Assembly (NCBI RefSeq): GCF_024323335.1
Contig: NC_066580.1
Span: forward strand, 90,458,547 to 90,522,546
Direction of reading: 5' to 3'
DNA: 64,000 bases
Source: Lathyrus oleraceus
Taxonomy: Eukaryota > Streptophyta > Magnoliopsida > Fabales > Fabaceae
A model generated the notes under the pieces. The model saw only the letters and a list, made by a program, of their open reading frames with translations. It searched no databases and was not told the DNA's origin. The position numbers were made by a program, and so were the translations under genes. Positions 21,067 through 31,670 of the stretch are shown here, in pieces (position 1 is the first letter of the stretch; each line of letters opens with the position of its first letter).

Positions 21067-22367
21067 GGGTCTGTTTATGCTCCACTAATCACATGCTAAG
21101 CTTGCTTAGCCTTAAAGAACTTATTTGCATTTTTGCTAAATTGGTACAAATGAAAATGGAGGTGTGTAAATTGGTCGAGTGGGCTGGGCATAGGCTGCAA
21201 AAGGACATTCAAATTGCTGTTTTGTGTGCTGCAGACCTGCTGTACTTGCCTTGCTTCTCTTCCCATCATTTTGCCTACTTGCCAATTTTTGCATTTTGGT
21301 CTAGAATGGTGGTATAATGGTGATATGATCATGAATTCAAACTTGGAACATGTCTCAAATATGGTTTTAAACATTTCCCAATTGGCCAAGTCAAGAAAAA
21401 ATCAAAGAAGCAAAAAGTCAAACTTGGGTCAAACTTTGAATTTTAAAGGAATTGGTCCAAAAATGCCATTTTGATTGGCAAGGTTTTAGGTCATGAAATT
21501 TATATTTTTGGAAAGAGGATGAAAAATGTGGTGTGTAGGAAAAAACCCCACCAAATTTGGCCTTATGGTTTGAGAGATATGGCTTGTTGAAGTTCAAAAA
21601 TTGATGAAAATGAATTGATCATATCTTGACAACCACACATGGGATTTTGATGTTCTTGGACTTTTTGAAAATGGGAAGACAAGATCTTCAACTTTCATGT
21701 TGGGCAAAAATTCATTTGAAGCTTGTATCATGATGTAAGTTTAAGATCAAGAAGTTTCCATTTTTGGCAGTTGAAATTACAGGTCCACTTTCTATTTCTG
21801 GAAAATTTTCTGATTGACTTGATTTTCTTCCATGATGAGGTTTGACATGATATATGAGGCTTATACAAGCATGAATGAACCCTTTCAGATCAATTCTATC
21901 CATCAAATCTTGATTAAATCAACTGTTGACCAAATTTGACTTTTCTAGGGTTTTGGACTGACTGAACTTCTTCTGATGAATTCCAAACCCTAATTCCTTG
22001 AGAACTTGACTTCACATGATGTCCCAAGATGTATGAACCTTTGATTAATGATCATGATGCCCAAATTCCACAAGAATGGCCATCATCCATTGCTTTGACT
22101 GACCACTGACTGATTTTGACCTAATTTCTGATGATTGCTTCCACTGCAAGCAACAAGGTTAGACTGACAATATTTTTGTACTTTTTGAATGATAAACATA
22201 TGAAAGCAAAGATATACAAATGCAAAGTATGCTTGGTGATCAAGAAATCCACCCACAAGGCAATCTATCCACTAAGAGGAAAACAAAAGCATGCATTGAT
22301 CCTTGAGGTTATGAAATGAATGATATGGGCCATGAGGGATCTTAGGGCCCAAAATTGGGGTCTTATA

Positions 22368-24246
22368 GTGATGACGTCTAGTTCAATCTAAATATCATCC
22401 TTTTGGTGATAGAGATTATGGAGTTTGGTTTAATCTATCATCCTTTTGGTGATGGTGACATTTGGAAAGTCCAATCCCACTGTCATCCTTTTGGTGTTAG
22501 CAACATTGGAAGTTAATATAACTTATTATCATCCTTTTGGTGGTAACAAGTTTTTGAAGTTATGATCTCACTATCATCCTTTTGGTGATGGTGATTGTTG
22601 ACTAATTATCATCCTTTTGGTGATAACGAGTTCTGTTGTTTGTGGTACCTTCATCCTTTTGGTGATGGTGACTGTCGACTTATTATCATCCTTTTTGTGA
22701 TAACAAGTTTTGTTGTTCGATACTACCTTCATCCTTTTGGTGATGGTGATCAGTAAAAGTTATCGACTTATTATCATCCTTTTGGTGGTAACAAGTTTTG
22801 TTGTTTAATCCTACCTTCATCCTTTTGGTAACGGTGACCATTTGAGTTATGGACTCATTATCATCCTTTTGGTGATAACGGGTTTTGTTTTGGTCTAACC
22901 CTCATCCTTTTGGTGATGGCGATCATTAAGTTTGTTTCGGCTTGTTATCATCCTTTTGGTGATAACAAATTTTGAAGTTATGTCCTTATTATCATCCTTT
23001 TGGTGATAACAAGTTATGTTTGTGTAACCTTACTGTCATCCTTTTGGTGTCAGTGATATTTAAGGTTATTAACTTATTATCATCCTTTTGGTGATAACAA
23101 GTTTGTTGTGTGACTTTACCTTCATCCTTTTGGTAATGGTGATCATTTGAGTCTATTTTGACTTATTATCGTCCTTTTGGCGATAACAAGTTTTGTCTTT
23201 TAATTATACCTTCATCCTTTTGGTGATGGTGATTGTTGACTTATTATCATCCTTTTGGTGGTAACAAGTTTGTTTTTAGGCCTTACCTTCATCCTTTCAG
23301 TGATGGTGACCATTGAAGTTATTGACTTATTATCATCCTTTTGGTGGTAACAAGTTTTGTTTTGATCTTACCTTCATCCTTTCGGTGATGGTGATCATTT
23401 GAGTTATCGACTTATTATCATCCTTTTGGTGGTAACAAGTTTAGTCTTTTATCTGACCTTCATCCTTTTGGTGGTAACAAGTTTTGTTTTTAATTATACC
23501 TTCATCCTTTTGGTGATGGTGATTGTTTTGACTTATTATCATCCTTTTGGTGGTAACAAGTTTTATCCTGTATCTTACCTTCATCCTTTTGGTGATGGTG
23601 ATCATTGAGTTTCGACTTATTATCATCCTTTTGGTGATAACAAGTTTGTTGTGTGACTATACCTTCATCCTTTTGGTGATGGTGATCATTGAAGTTATCA
23701 GCTTATTATCATCCTTTTGGTGATAACAAGTTTTGTTGTTGGATCTTACCTTCATCCTTTTGGTGATGGTGATCTTTGAAGTTGATGAGTTTAACTATCA
23801 TCCTTTTGGTGATAGCGTTGATATTATACTCTCGGTAATGGGAAACTTTATCAAAATAACCATCATCCTTTTGGTGACGGACATCATCCTTTTGGTGATG
23901 GAGATCTTTGGATTGTGTCTAACTTTCATCCTTTTGGTGATAGCGAGATTTGTTGTTGATCTTACAATCATCCTTTTGGTGATGGTGATCTTGGTTGTGA
24001 CACTATAACCATCATCCTTTTGGTGATGACTACCTTTGAAGCTCAGCTTATCCATCATCCTTTTGGTGATGACAATCCTGACAATCATGGTAAATTACTA
24101 TCATCCTTTTGGTGATAGCAAGTCCTACTGTCATCCTTTTGGTGCCAGAGAACATGTCTAGTTTTTGCCTTTACATCAATACGACCCTTGCAAGATTTGA
24201 GTGTCAACTCGAGGGTTGGCATTGATTTAGCATTCCACCCCTATTA
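22368..24246 (+). repeat. Element D 3' UTR: about 40 hairpin repeats
   Basis: The array starts directly at the edge of element A. The core TATCATCCTTTTGGTGATA recurs about 40 times up to 24130, spaced 35-50 bp and often in pairs (a GATAACAAG version alternating with a GATGGTGA version). Each core can fold as TATCA-t-CC-TTTT-GG-TGATA, and outer stem bases vary together. The last 115 bases are unique. The array ends at the CCTTG duplication of the B insertion and its DNA continues at 57246. Such arrays are typical of Ogre 3' UTRs. A CRISPR array is excluded: this is a plant element and the spacers are degenerate repeats. Confidence 0.85.
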
Positions 24247-24251
24247 CCTTG
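24247..24251 (+). repeat. Target site duplication CCTTG, left copy
   Basis: CCTTG directly precedes the first B LTR and is repeated exactly at 57241-57245 after the third LTR. It brackets the entire three-LTR structure as one insertion. Confidence 0.9.
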
Positions 24252-25290
24252 TGTAACACCTCAAATTTGCACCTACCTTTTGTACATACATTTTCATCAT
24301 TAGGTCATTAACATAACATAGTCCACTGCATAACATTGCATTGTCCATTTGCCCAAGTGCAAGTCATAAGACAAGATTAGGTCAAACTGATCAGGAGAAT
24401 CAGTCAGACAAGCAAGCAAGTGCATTTCTCAAGGAAACAAAGCCCTAGGGTTGGTTTATCAAGTTCATATGATTATGTGATCATTTTGAAGTGGCTTGGC
24501 CAAGGATTGGATGTTCAGAAGTCATCAGTCAAGCTGAATTTCATCTGAAACCCTAGAAAGTCAACTGTAGTCAACTGTGGTCAACTGTGCCTGATTTCAT
24601 GGATTTGAAGGTGGGAGATGGTTTGAAAGGCTTCATTCATGTCCATACAAGTCTCATTTGACATATCAAAGATCGTCATTGAAGAATTTGAGGTCAGATG
24701 AAAAGTTTCCAAAAATAGCAAGTGACCTGTAATTTCAAACTGCCAAAAATGGAAAGTTCTTCTCCTCAAATTTACATCATCATACAAGCTTCAAATGGAA
24801 TTTTGTCCAACATGAAAGTTGAAGATCTTGCTCTCACCTTTCCAAAAAGTCCAAGAACACTCATTTCTCATGTGTGGTTGGTAAGTTATGATCAAATCAT
24901 TTTCAAGAAAAGTTGAATTTCAAAGTGGCATAACTCTTGAACCATTTGGCCAAATTGGGTGATTCTTTTTTGAGCAAGTCACATTTGACATGTACTATCA
25001 TAATGCATCATTACATTTCATCAAAAAGCATCATATCAAAAGTCCATTTTTCAAGTGATCAATTTGCATTTTGGTGGGAAAAATAGTCAATTTGAAAAAT
25101 ACACATGATTTTCACTCCAAACCACTTCCAACAGCTCATAAACTGAAATTTGGATTTGCTTCAAAAGATATTTCACTGTTCCATTGGTTCTAATTGAAAG
25201 AGGGCATTTTGGCCAATTTAGCATAAAACTCCATTTCCATTAATCACTTTGATTTGGCCTAATCATGTTTAGCAATTGGATTAAGAGGAG

Positions 25291-25298
25291 TATATATT
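25291..25298 (+). promoter_or_regulatory. Probable TATA box of B LTR 1
   Basis: TATATATT follows AGAGGAG about 1.04 kb into the LTR. About 30 bases later the sequence turns into a CA- and TC-rich stretch typical of a plant transcription start. The identical motif is at 39385 and 53478 in LTRs 2 and 3. It would set U3 at about 1.07 kb and the transcribed leader at almost 5 kb. Confidence 0.6.
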
Positions 25299-26069
25299 CT
25301 TAATTGTAACTGAATTCACATTAGCACATTCATTTTCTCAGATCCAAACTCAAAAATCACCAAATTCTCTCAAATTTTTCCAAACTTTTTCACTCTTGTT
25401 CATCAAGATTCATCATCATTCTTGCTTTGTTCGTGCTTGATTCATCATCTGCAGGTATCATTGAAGTTTTGTTGAGGCAAGGAGTGAAGAAACCTTGAAG
25501 AAATCGCAGCTGTTGAAGTTGATGAGCATCCATGGCAATTTGAATTTGTAGCAAGATTGAGCACAACTGAGCCACGATTCTCCTTCCATTCATCAACATA
25601 AACATCAAAGTGCATCTGTTTTTGCTTATCCAGGCCAAACAACCACGAATTCAACACTGTCATCAATTAGAGGTTGGAAATCGATTCTTATAATTCATGA
25701 AATCATGCTATGCTTCTTGTAGATCTCCTATTGTAGAGCATGCTGCGGTTTGTAGAATCGAATTTCGTTGAGTATTGATTGAGATATCGTGATTTGAAGT
25801 TTGATGTTCCAATCTTTTTTCGTTCGATCTGGATTTATTAGTATGAGTTGAGCTTAATTGGTTACGGATTGTTGTTGTGCATGCTGAGACAAGACTATTG
25901 ATATGTTTAATTGTGATTTTGGTGAAAATTGTTCATGGCCTGGGATTTTTGTGAAGAACGTGATGAACATACTCAAGAACACTGTCCAGAATTCATTTGA
26001 TCGCGTTTTGGCCTGTTTGCATGAGGTTTCGCTGTTAGTAAGCCATGAGACCAATAGCGTTGCGCCATA

Positions 26070-26102
26070 CACTTAAGTGAAACGCAGCGTTTCACTTAAG
26101 TG
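26070..26102. repeat. Perfect 16-bp inverted repeat in B LTR leader
   Basis: CACTTAAGTGAAACGC (26070-26085), a single central A, then its exact reverse complement (26087-26102). Flanking GCGC at 26062-26065 and 26103-26106 can extend the stem past a small bulge. It is identical in LTR 2 (40164-40196) and LTR 3 (54257-54289). It lies downstream of the TATA box, so the RNA would carry it. Confidence 0.9.
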
Positions 26103-26503
26103 GCGCTGTAATTACGCTTTTGCCATTTTCAGTCATTTAATCCATTTAATTCATTTTTGATTTCAATTTTTATTTCATTTTGTATGCTGATCTTAGAAAA
26201 ATAATAACTCATTCAATATTTATCCAAATAATGTGGAATTTTTTGTGAAATGTTCCTTATGATCTCTAGTTTTTTATGGTGATTTTTCCGGAATTTATCC
26301 ACGTGTGGATTTCTGTTTTGCCTAGGGTTTGTTCATGTGTATCCAATTTGTACCTTCCATGCCATTTTGCTTGTGAAATAATGAGGCTTCATTAGAAATT
26401 CTTGAAATTTTTTGTGTTTAATCTAGACTCATTCCTAGTCATTTTGGTATATGATTTGTGATTTTTGAGTTCCTGGACTGAGAGATATGACATGATCATT
26501 AGA

Positions 26504-26526
26504 GGTGTGACAATTTGTGTCACACC
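26504..26526. repeat. Second inverted repeat in B LTR 1
   Basis: GGTGTGACA and TGTCACACC are perfect 9-bp arms around a 5-base loop. LTR 3 has lost only the terminal pair (CACACT). Confidence 0.8.
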
Positions 26527-28282
26527 AATTCATGTCCAACTTCTTGATTTTATTTGCCATGCCATATGAACATGAATTGATCTGGATTTTTGCATGAGAT
26601 TACATCTAGATGTTGAGTTTGAATATGAATTTTCCTGGAATTTTTGATTGCATTTCCAATTTGATTGAGATTTTCTCCCCTGTTTGACCAATTGTTGACT
26701 TCTTGTGAGACATGATTCCATTTGATTTGTGAAATTCTTGTTGTTAATTGGATGGACTTGAAATTTGGCATGAGGATTGTAGACCTCTTGAAGTGTATCA
26801 TAGCTTTGGTCTCATTCATTTATCATGTTTGGTTTCTGTTTTATGATTGATGGAAGTGGATGCATGTTTTGATACCTTGTATGAGCTTGTTTAAACTTGT
26901 GTTGACTTGATGAATTTCATTGACTTGCTTCCCATGGTCCAAATGAGTTGAAATTTGGTGTGTAGGTCATGTTGTGGATGCTGTTTGATCATGAATTTTT
27001 TGGTGATTTATTGAAATGTTTGTGAGTTGATTTGAATTGAATCATTCTGTTTGGTCCTTTGAGGTTCTAAATTGCATGTTTTGTACTCTTTGCTTCATGA
27101 AATGATATTGATGAATGATATGAATGTGAAACCACTTGGATTGGATTCTTAATTGATTGATCTTGATTTTGGATAAGTTTCATGTTCTGTTTTGACTTTT
27201 TGATATCATTTTGACCCTAGTCTTGTACTAGTGGTTTGTGCTCTCACATTTGAGCTTTGTTTCAGGTTAAAAGCACAATTTGCTTATGCTTGATGATGTG
27301 CCCTCAGTTGGAGTTGGCTTGTTACTTGTTTATGACTAACTTGGAATTTTTTTTGTAGGTTTTGAAACTTGAGTTTGTGCCATGTGGCTTGCACCTTTGT
27401 GCATTGACTGTTGTTTGACTGTATAGTTAACTGTTGACCATTGTCTGTTTGCTTATTGTTTGAGCTGAGTACTGATTATATTGGATTGATTTCAGGTACC
27501 TTAGTTGCTATAGTTCCTTTGTGAACTTGATTGTGCTTTGCTTGCTAGCTTGAGCACTGAGGTATAATGATCTCTTCTCCATGTAGTCTGGAAGACCTGG
27601 CCTGTTATTTGGCCAGGCACCTGTCTGAAGTCCTCCTTAAGAGGCAATGTTTGTGCTTGTTTATATTTGTCCCTGCACATATCAAAGTCCTTTGTTAAGG
27701 CAATTGGCAGACACAAGAGATGTGCAATCCATCTCCTGCTATTCTGTTGAGTCGTCCCTTGGCTCACATCACATGTTGATGCCTTGTGGACATTAACCCA
27801 AGATCCTTGTACAGTTGTACAGTTGAGTCAGTGTCATAAGTGTAGAAGGGTTCCCACTTTCTGAACCCACACTTCATTGTCTTAAGCTCTCCCAGGCCAG
27901 GGATAAGATTTGTGAAGTCTTATCTTCACTCACCTTTCATCTGCTTCACCTTGACCCTCAATGTCAAGGTTAAGAGCTAACCTCACCCTGATACAGTGGC
28001 TTGTTTGTCGAGGTTGACATGACCCCTTGACTAAAGCTTAACCTTTGTTTGAGCCCCACTTGGTGTGTATATAGTGCGTGCTATCTGTAATTGTTTGCTT
28101 TGCTTTTGCCTGTGCTTAGGTCTAGCTTGCTCCCTGTGCAAGTTAGCTAGAAACCTTGACTTAGGGATGATTTTGCATGATAACATCTAGGCTCGAGTCG
28201 TAGTCTCCCTAGTTGTGTCTCCCTCTGTTATCTGGTTAGGCTAGTCCTGTGTCCCTGCGTAGGGGAACTACGTCGCCCTGAT

Positions 28283-28309
28283 CCTCATACCAGATGAGGT
28301 ACGTAGGCA
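28283..28309 (+). other. U5 hairpin before TACGTAGGCA (element B, copy 1)
   Basis: CCTCAT (28283-28288), loop ACCAG, ATGAGG (28294-28299), then TACGTAGGCA. It is preceded by CCCTGAT. A second version with a different stem is at 28622. Confidence 0.8.
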
Positions 28310-28368
28310 GGAGATGAGCAGATCTCTCCGGGCACCCGTTTTGTTTTGTGTTGTGTGTGTCAGGAGAT

Positions 28369-28560
28369 GGATGTAAGCCCAGCGATTGGCATTCCGTATC
28401 CTCTTGTTGTGTGCTTGGAGTCCGGTATAAGTCCATCAAGTGGCATCTGGTTTCCAGTGTGGGTGTGTTTGGTTCGGAAGCTGATGTAAGTCCAGCGATT
28501 GGCATTCGGGTTCCATGTTTGCCCATTTTTGTGTGGAGTTTGACGTAAGCCCAGCGATTG
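28369..28560 (+). repeat. Short minisatellite in B LTR 1
   Basis: Four degenerate units contain GTAAGYCCAGCGATTGGCNT, spaced about 60 bp. They also occur in LTRs 2 and 3 and are homologous to the larger array in the element A LTR. Confidence 0.75.
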
Positions 28561-28621
28561 GCCGTCGATTTCCTGTGTTGTTTTGTTTGTGTGCGTGGGC
28601 TGAGCTACGGATGCTCTGATT

Positions 28622-28662
28622 CTTCTTCGTCCAAGAAGATACGTATGCATAGGATGCGACAT
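28622..28662 (+). other. U5 hairpin before TACGTATGCA (element B, copy 2)
   Basis: CTTCTT (28622-28627), loop CGTCC, AAGAAG (28633-28638), then ATACGTATGCAT. It is followed at once by another hairpin, GGATG-cga-CATCC, ending near 28662. A related AGGAT...ATCCT hairpin lies about 80 bases further on. Confidence 0.75.
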
Positions 28663-29056
28663 CCTAGCGAGCATGTGTTTTCCCCGGTCGAACTACTTTG
28701 ACTCTGATGTCTATGCCTGATAGACTAAGTAGGCCCAGGATGCGATATCCTGCCGAGTCAGTCTTGTTTGTTTTCTTGTGTCTCTTTTAGCCAGTGTTTG
28801 ATGTGTGTTTGAGCAGTGTTTTAGCAACCATTTTCCGTCCTATTGTGCGTGGATCCCGTCGAGTACGACGGATGCGTAGGGGTGCTAATACCTTCCCTTC
28901 GCATAACCGACTCCCGATCCCATTCTCTTTGGTCGCGAGACCATGTCTTTTCCAGGTTTACTTCGAGCGTTTCCTTTCCCTCTTTTGGGATAAATAACGC
29001 ACGGTGGCGACTCTGTTGTTCTTGTTTCCCGCCGGTTTTTCGCGTAATGCGACAGC

Positions 29057-29074
29057 TGGCGACTCTGCTGGGGA
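29057..29074 (+). promoter_or_regulatory. Element B primer binding site 1 (tRNA-Arg)
   Basis: TGGCGACTCTGCTGGGGA, two bases after LTR 1, is the standard Ogre tRNA-Arg primer site. Unlike element A it shows no extension into the T-arm. Confidence 0.93.
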
Positions 29075-30164
29075 CATAGAGAAGTTGACCTCTTGCTGGT
29101 CCATCTTCCCTAAGCGAGTCTCTCCTAGCGCTCTCTAGGTTAGGGTTTTGGTTGCTTTTGGCTGTTATTTATTGCATTCATTCATTTACTGTTTGCATTT
29201 ATGTGTGCATTAATGTTTGCATTCATTCATATTCATCTGCTGGTTGTGCTGTGATCTCTCTGTTTGGGATGGGAGTTACTCGAGGTAAAAGGCCCAATAC
29301 CCAGGCTATGGGTGAAATCTAGGAAACCTAGGAATAGAGTGATTCATGGGAAGCGGGTGGTATGCGCCACTTAGCGGAACATTGATATCACGACCAGTTC
29401 AGACTCTGATGGGGTATTATCGGTGCATACATCTGGTGTGCACATGATGATATTCTTGAAAGGGTTGTTTATCCTGCGTTTCTCTCGACCTTACCCTGGC
29501 CTAGATGACACCCGTGAGTGGGAGGGGATGATTATTACAGGTACTGTTGCTGACTTGTTGGTGACTGGTTGGTGACTCTTGGTACTGATGGTGACTTTGG
29601 TTCAGCAAAATTTGTGGACATTTATTTCTGGGACGCCGGAGTTCTGTCCGTGGTTTATCAACGGGTTCCGTTTATTTCGGATCCCCCGGGTTGAATTTGA
29701 GAGTACCTGTTCAGAGGATCTGGCTGTCATCCGTTCAGTGGATGTTCCTGTGATGATAGTGATGTAATCTCCAGTTCCGTTTATTTCGGAACTCCCCAAG
29801 TCGGATTTATGGTGACTCAGTTGACTGTGACTGGTTCAGAGAATGGGTCTTCAGATGACTTGGTGGCATAGTGATTTGCATTCATGCATTTGCATCGCAT
29901 TCATCTGCATTCAACACATGTCTGTCCGTACTCAGGGTCCACTTTTTGATTGAGATTCTGGTTGAGAGACATCCAGATGTCAGATTGTTATTGATGAAAA
30001 ATTATCTGTCTCAGTGACGCTAGAATCAAAGGAAGGAATATTCCTGGTACGGATAGACATTGCATGTGTGAGTCATACTAACCCATTTGCTGTTTTGTAG
30101 GTGTCAACCGGTGCGCATAGCTCGTTTGCTCAGATATCCTGCTAGGGGCAACAAATCCAAACTG
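29075..30164 (+). other. Element B leader 1
   Basis: Non-coding leader between primer site and gag-like frame. No ORF1 is present, unlike element A. Two GTTCCGTTTATTTCGGA phrases recur near 29667 and 29775. Otherwise no motif is recognised. Confidence 0.7.
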
Positions 30165-31442
30165 ATGGATCCTCCCAACGCCGACATCCTCGAACTGAAA
30201 GAGATAGTGAGGGATTTGTTGAGTGTTGTGCAAGGGCTTTCCTTGGGGCAGAAAGCCATGGCTGAGAGATTGGAAAAGATTGAGAAGTGGCTGAGGGAGG
30301 AGAAAGTTCAGGGAAAGGATCCGTCACCCGAAGCAAACAATCCCTCTGGCACAGTAGTAAAGGAACCCTCTGGCAGTGGTCTGCTCAAGAAGGAGGTTGA
30401 GTCAAGTGGTGTGCCAGCAAAGAAGGAACGCGGTAAGGACCGTTGTCACCCTTATGCTGCCACTGTAACCACTCCTGTTGGTAATCCACTTGTACCACAA
30501 CAACAACCACCACCTCAACAGAAGGCACCGAGAACTAAGAGCCAAGTGAAGAAGAAAAAGGAGGATCGTCAGTTTGAGGAGCCGCCTGTGACCTACACCC
30601 TTCTGTTCAGGAGATTGAGGGATTTGGGGTTAGTCCGGACAAGGATATTGATTCCCGTAGAACGGCAGAAGCGACCTGCACACTATGATGAGAATGCCAG
30701 GTGCGAGTTCTATTCTGAGGCACCCGGGCACAGTATTGAGGGTTGTAGGGCTTTCAAGCATGTCGTCTAAGACATGGTGGATTCCAAGACCATCAGCTTG
30801 GCACGGATAATGAATGGGGAGGCCAACCCTGTACCCAGGCAGGGTCCTGTAAAGATGAAGATGGTGAAAAAGGTCAAGAGAGGAATGGGGGTGACTGAGG
30901 AAGATCAGTTGAAGGGTCCGATGCCTGCGGTCCCAAAACCTCTGATGCAGGATGGAGTTTTCCCTGTTGTTGATATTTGTTGTGCGGCTGCCACCACAGA
31001 GGGATTGATGAGAGACACGACCCAGAAGATGGTGGAAATGGACAGTGAAAAATTTGAAACACCCAGTCAAGCAATCGAAACCGTCAAGGTGGAGAATGTT
31101 GTTGTTACTGAGAAGGAGAAGAAGTTGTCCATTTCTTCTTATAAACAAGCTTTGGAGGTGGTGAAGAACCAAGAGGCCCAAGGCTGGGGCAGGATCATTG
31201 ACATAGTGGTAAAGGCAGACATGTTCGGGATTGGTTATCCAGATCAAGAGTCGTCTAGACCAAATAGAGGACGTCGTTCGCCGTACATCTTTGTCAGTGC
31301 AGGAATGCTGGATTCTGATCATGCTTGTTCAGTGAGTGAAGAGACCGACCGTGACCGCGAGCTCGAGTTGTGGATAAAGTCGTGCGTACCAGGCAACTGG
31401 AAGGCCTCCAAAATCACCACTGTCACTCATCCTGAGGTGTAG
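30165..31442 (+). pseudogene. Element B unit 1 shortened Gag-like frame with one stop
   Basis: From ATG 30165 the frame would give 425 residues but is broken by a TAA at 30768-30770. At that position unit 2 has CAA. The N-terminal half has a coiled-coil-like start (LELKEIVRDLL), a Pro/Gln/Lys linker and a zinc-knuckle-like segment, C-E-F-Y...GH-X4-C; unit 2 has H where this copy has Y. The C-terminal half matches the end of element A Gag-Pro (SSYKQALEVV, GIGY, NW...VTHPEV). The capsid core and the protease (no DTG) are missing. It is therefore an internally deleted Gag-Pro. Except for private stops it is open in both units, unlike pol. Confidence 0.85.
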
Positions 31443-31670
31443 GATTTCTGGTTTTATTTTGTTTGCATGAAAGCCATACGTTTTGCCCGAAACGTAATGG
31501 TCCATTGTAAGGGCCATCTCATGTGTTTCATTGTGCAACATTTTGCATCAGTAATAAATGGATGTTTTTGTGATTAAAGCGGTGTTCCCTGTTTTTTACT
31601 TTTTGCAGTTTTAAAAAAAATAAAAATAAAAATGGCAATGTTTTTATTCTCTTTCCTTTTGATTCATTTG
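31443..31670 (+). other. Decayed intron region of B unit 1
   Basis: The gag frame ends CCTGAG|GTGTAG, with the stop overlapping a possible donor (GT at 31437), exactly as in element A. The homologous acceptor position at 31670 reads TTG rather than CAG, so it appears lost. A TTTTTGCAG at 31608 could act instead. An A-rich stretch follows. Confidence 0.45.

Larger units (their letters stand above)
14861..22367 (-). mobile_element. Element A 5' LTR, 7.5 kb
   Basis: In element sense the LTR starts at 22367 (TGTAAGACC) and ends at 14861 (...CGCTACA), just before the primer site. Its last 345 bases on the + strand match 1-345. At 7507 bp it is much longer than the 4.8 kb LTRs of element B, partly through internal repeats at about 15887-16620 and 18770-20650. 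The stretch around 21600-21720 is clearly related to the B LTR around 24760-24870 in the opposite orientation, so the two families share ancestry. With an LTR of equal size on the left, the whole element would be about 29.5 kb. No coding frame with domain features is present in it. Confidence 0.9.
24252..29054 (+). mobile_element. Element B LTR 1 (outer 5' LTR)
   Basis: 4803 bp, starting TGTAACACCTC and ending TGCGACA just before a primer site. Copies at 38346-43147 and 52439-57240 share about 99% of bases by eye. A TATATATT box lies at 25291. Downstream are two strong inverted repeats (26070-26102, 26504-26526), three AG|GT composite splice-like sites (27265, 27358, 27495) and two U5 hairpins before TACGTA (28283, 28622). 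The first base difference from LTRs 2 and 3 is TGTAAC against TGTAGC. It contains no coding frame with domain features. Confidence 0.95.

Noticed and set aside
22393..24130. Regular short repeats that look like a CRISPR array
   Set aside because: Spacing and inter-repeat sequences are themselves degenerate repeats, there are no cas genes, and the setting is a plant retrotransposon 3' UTR.
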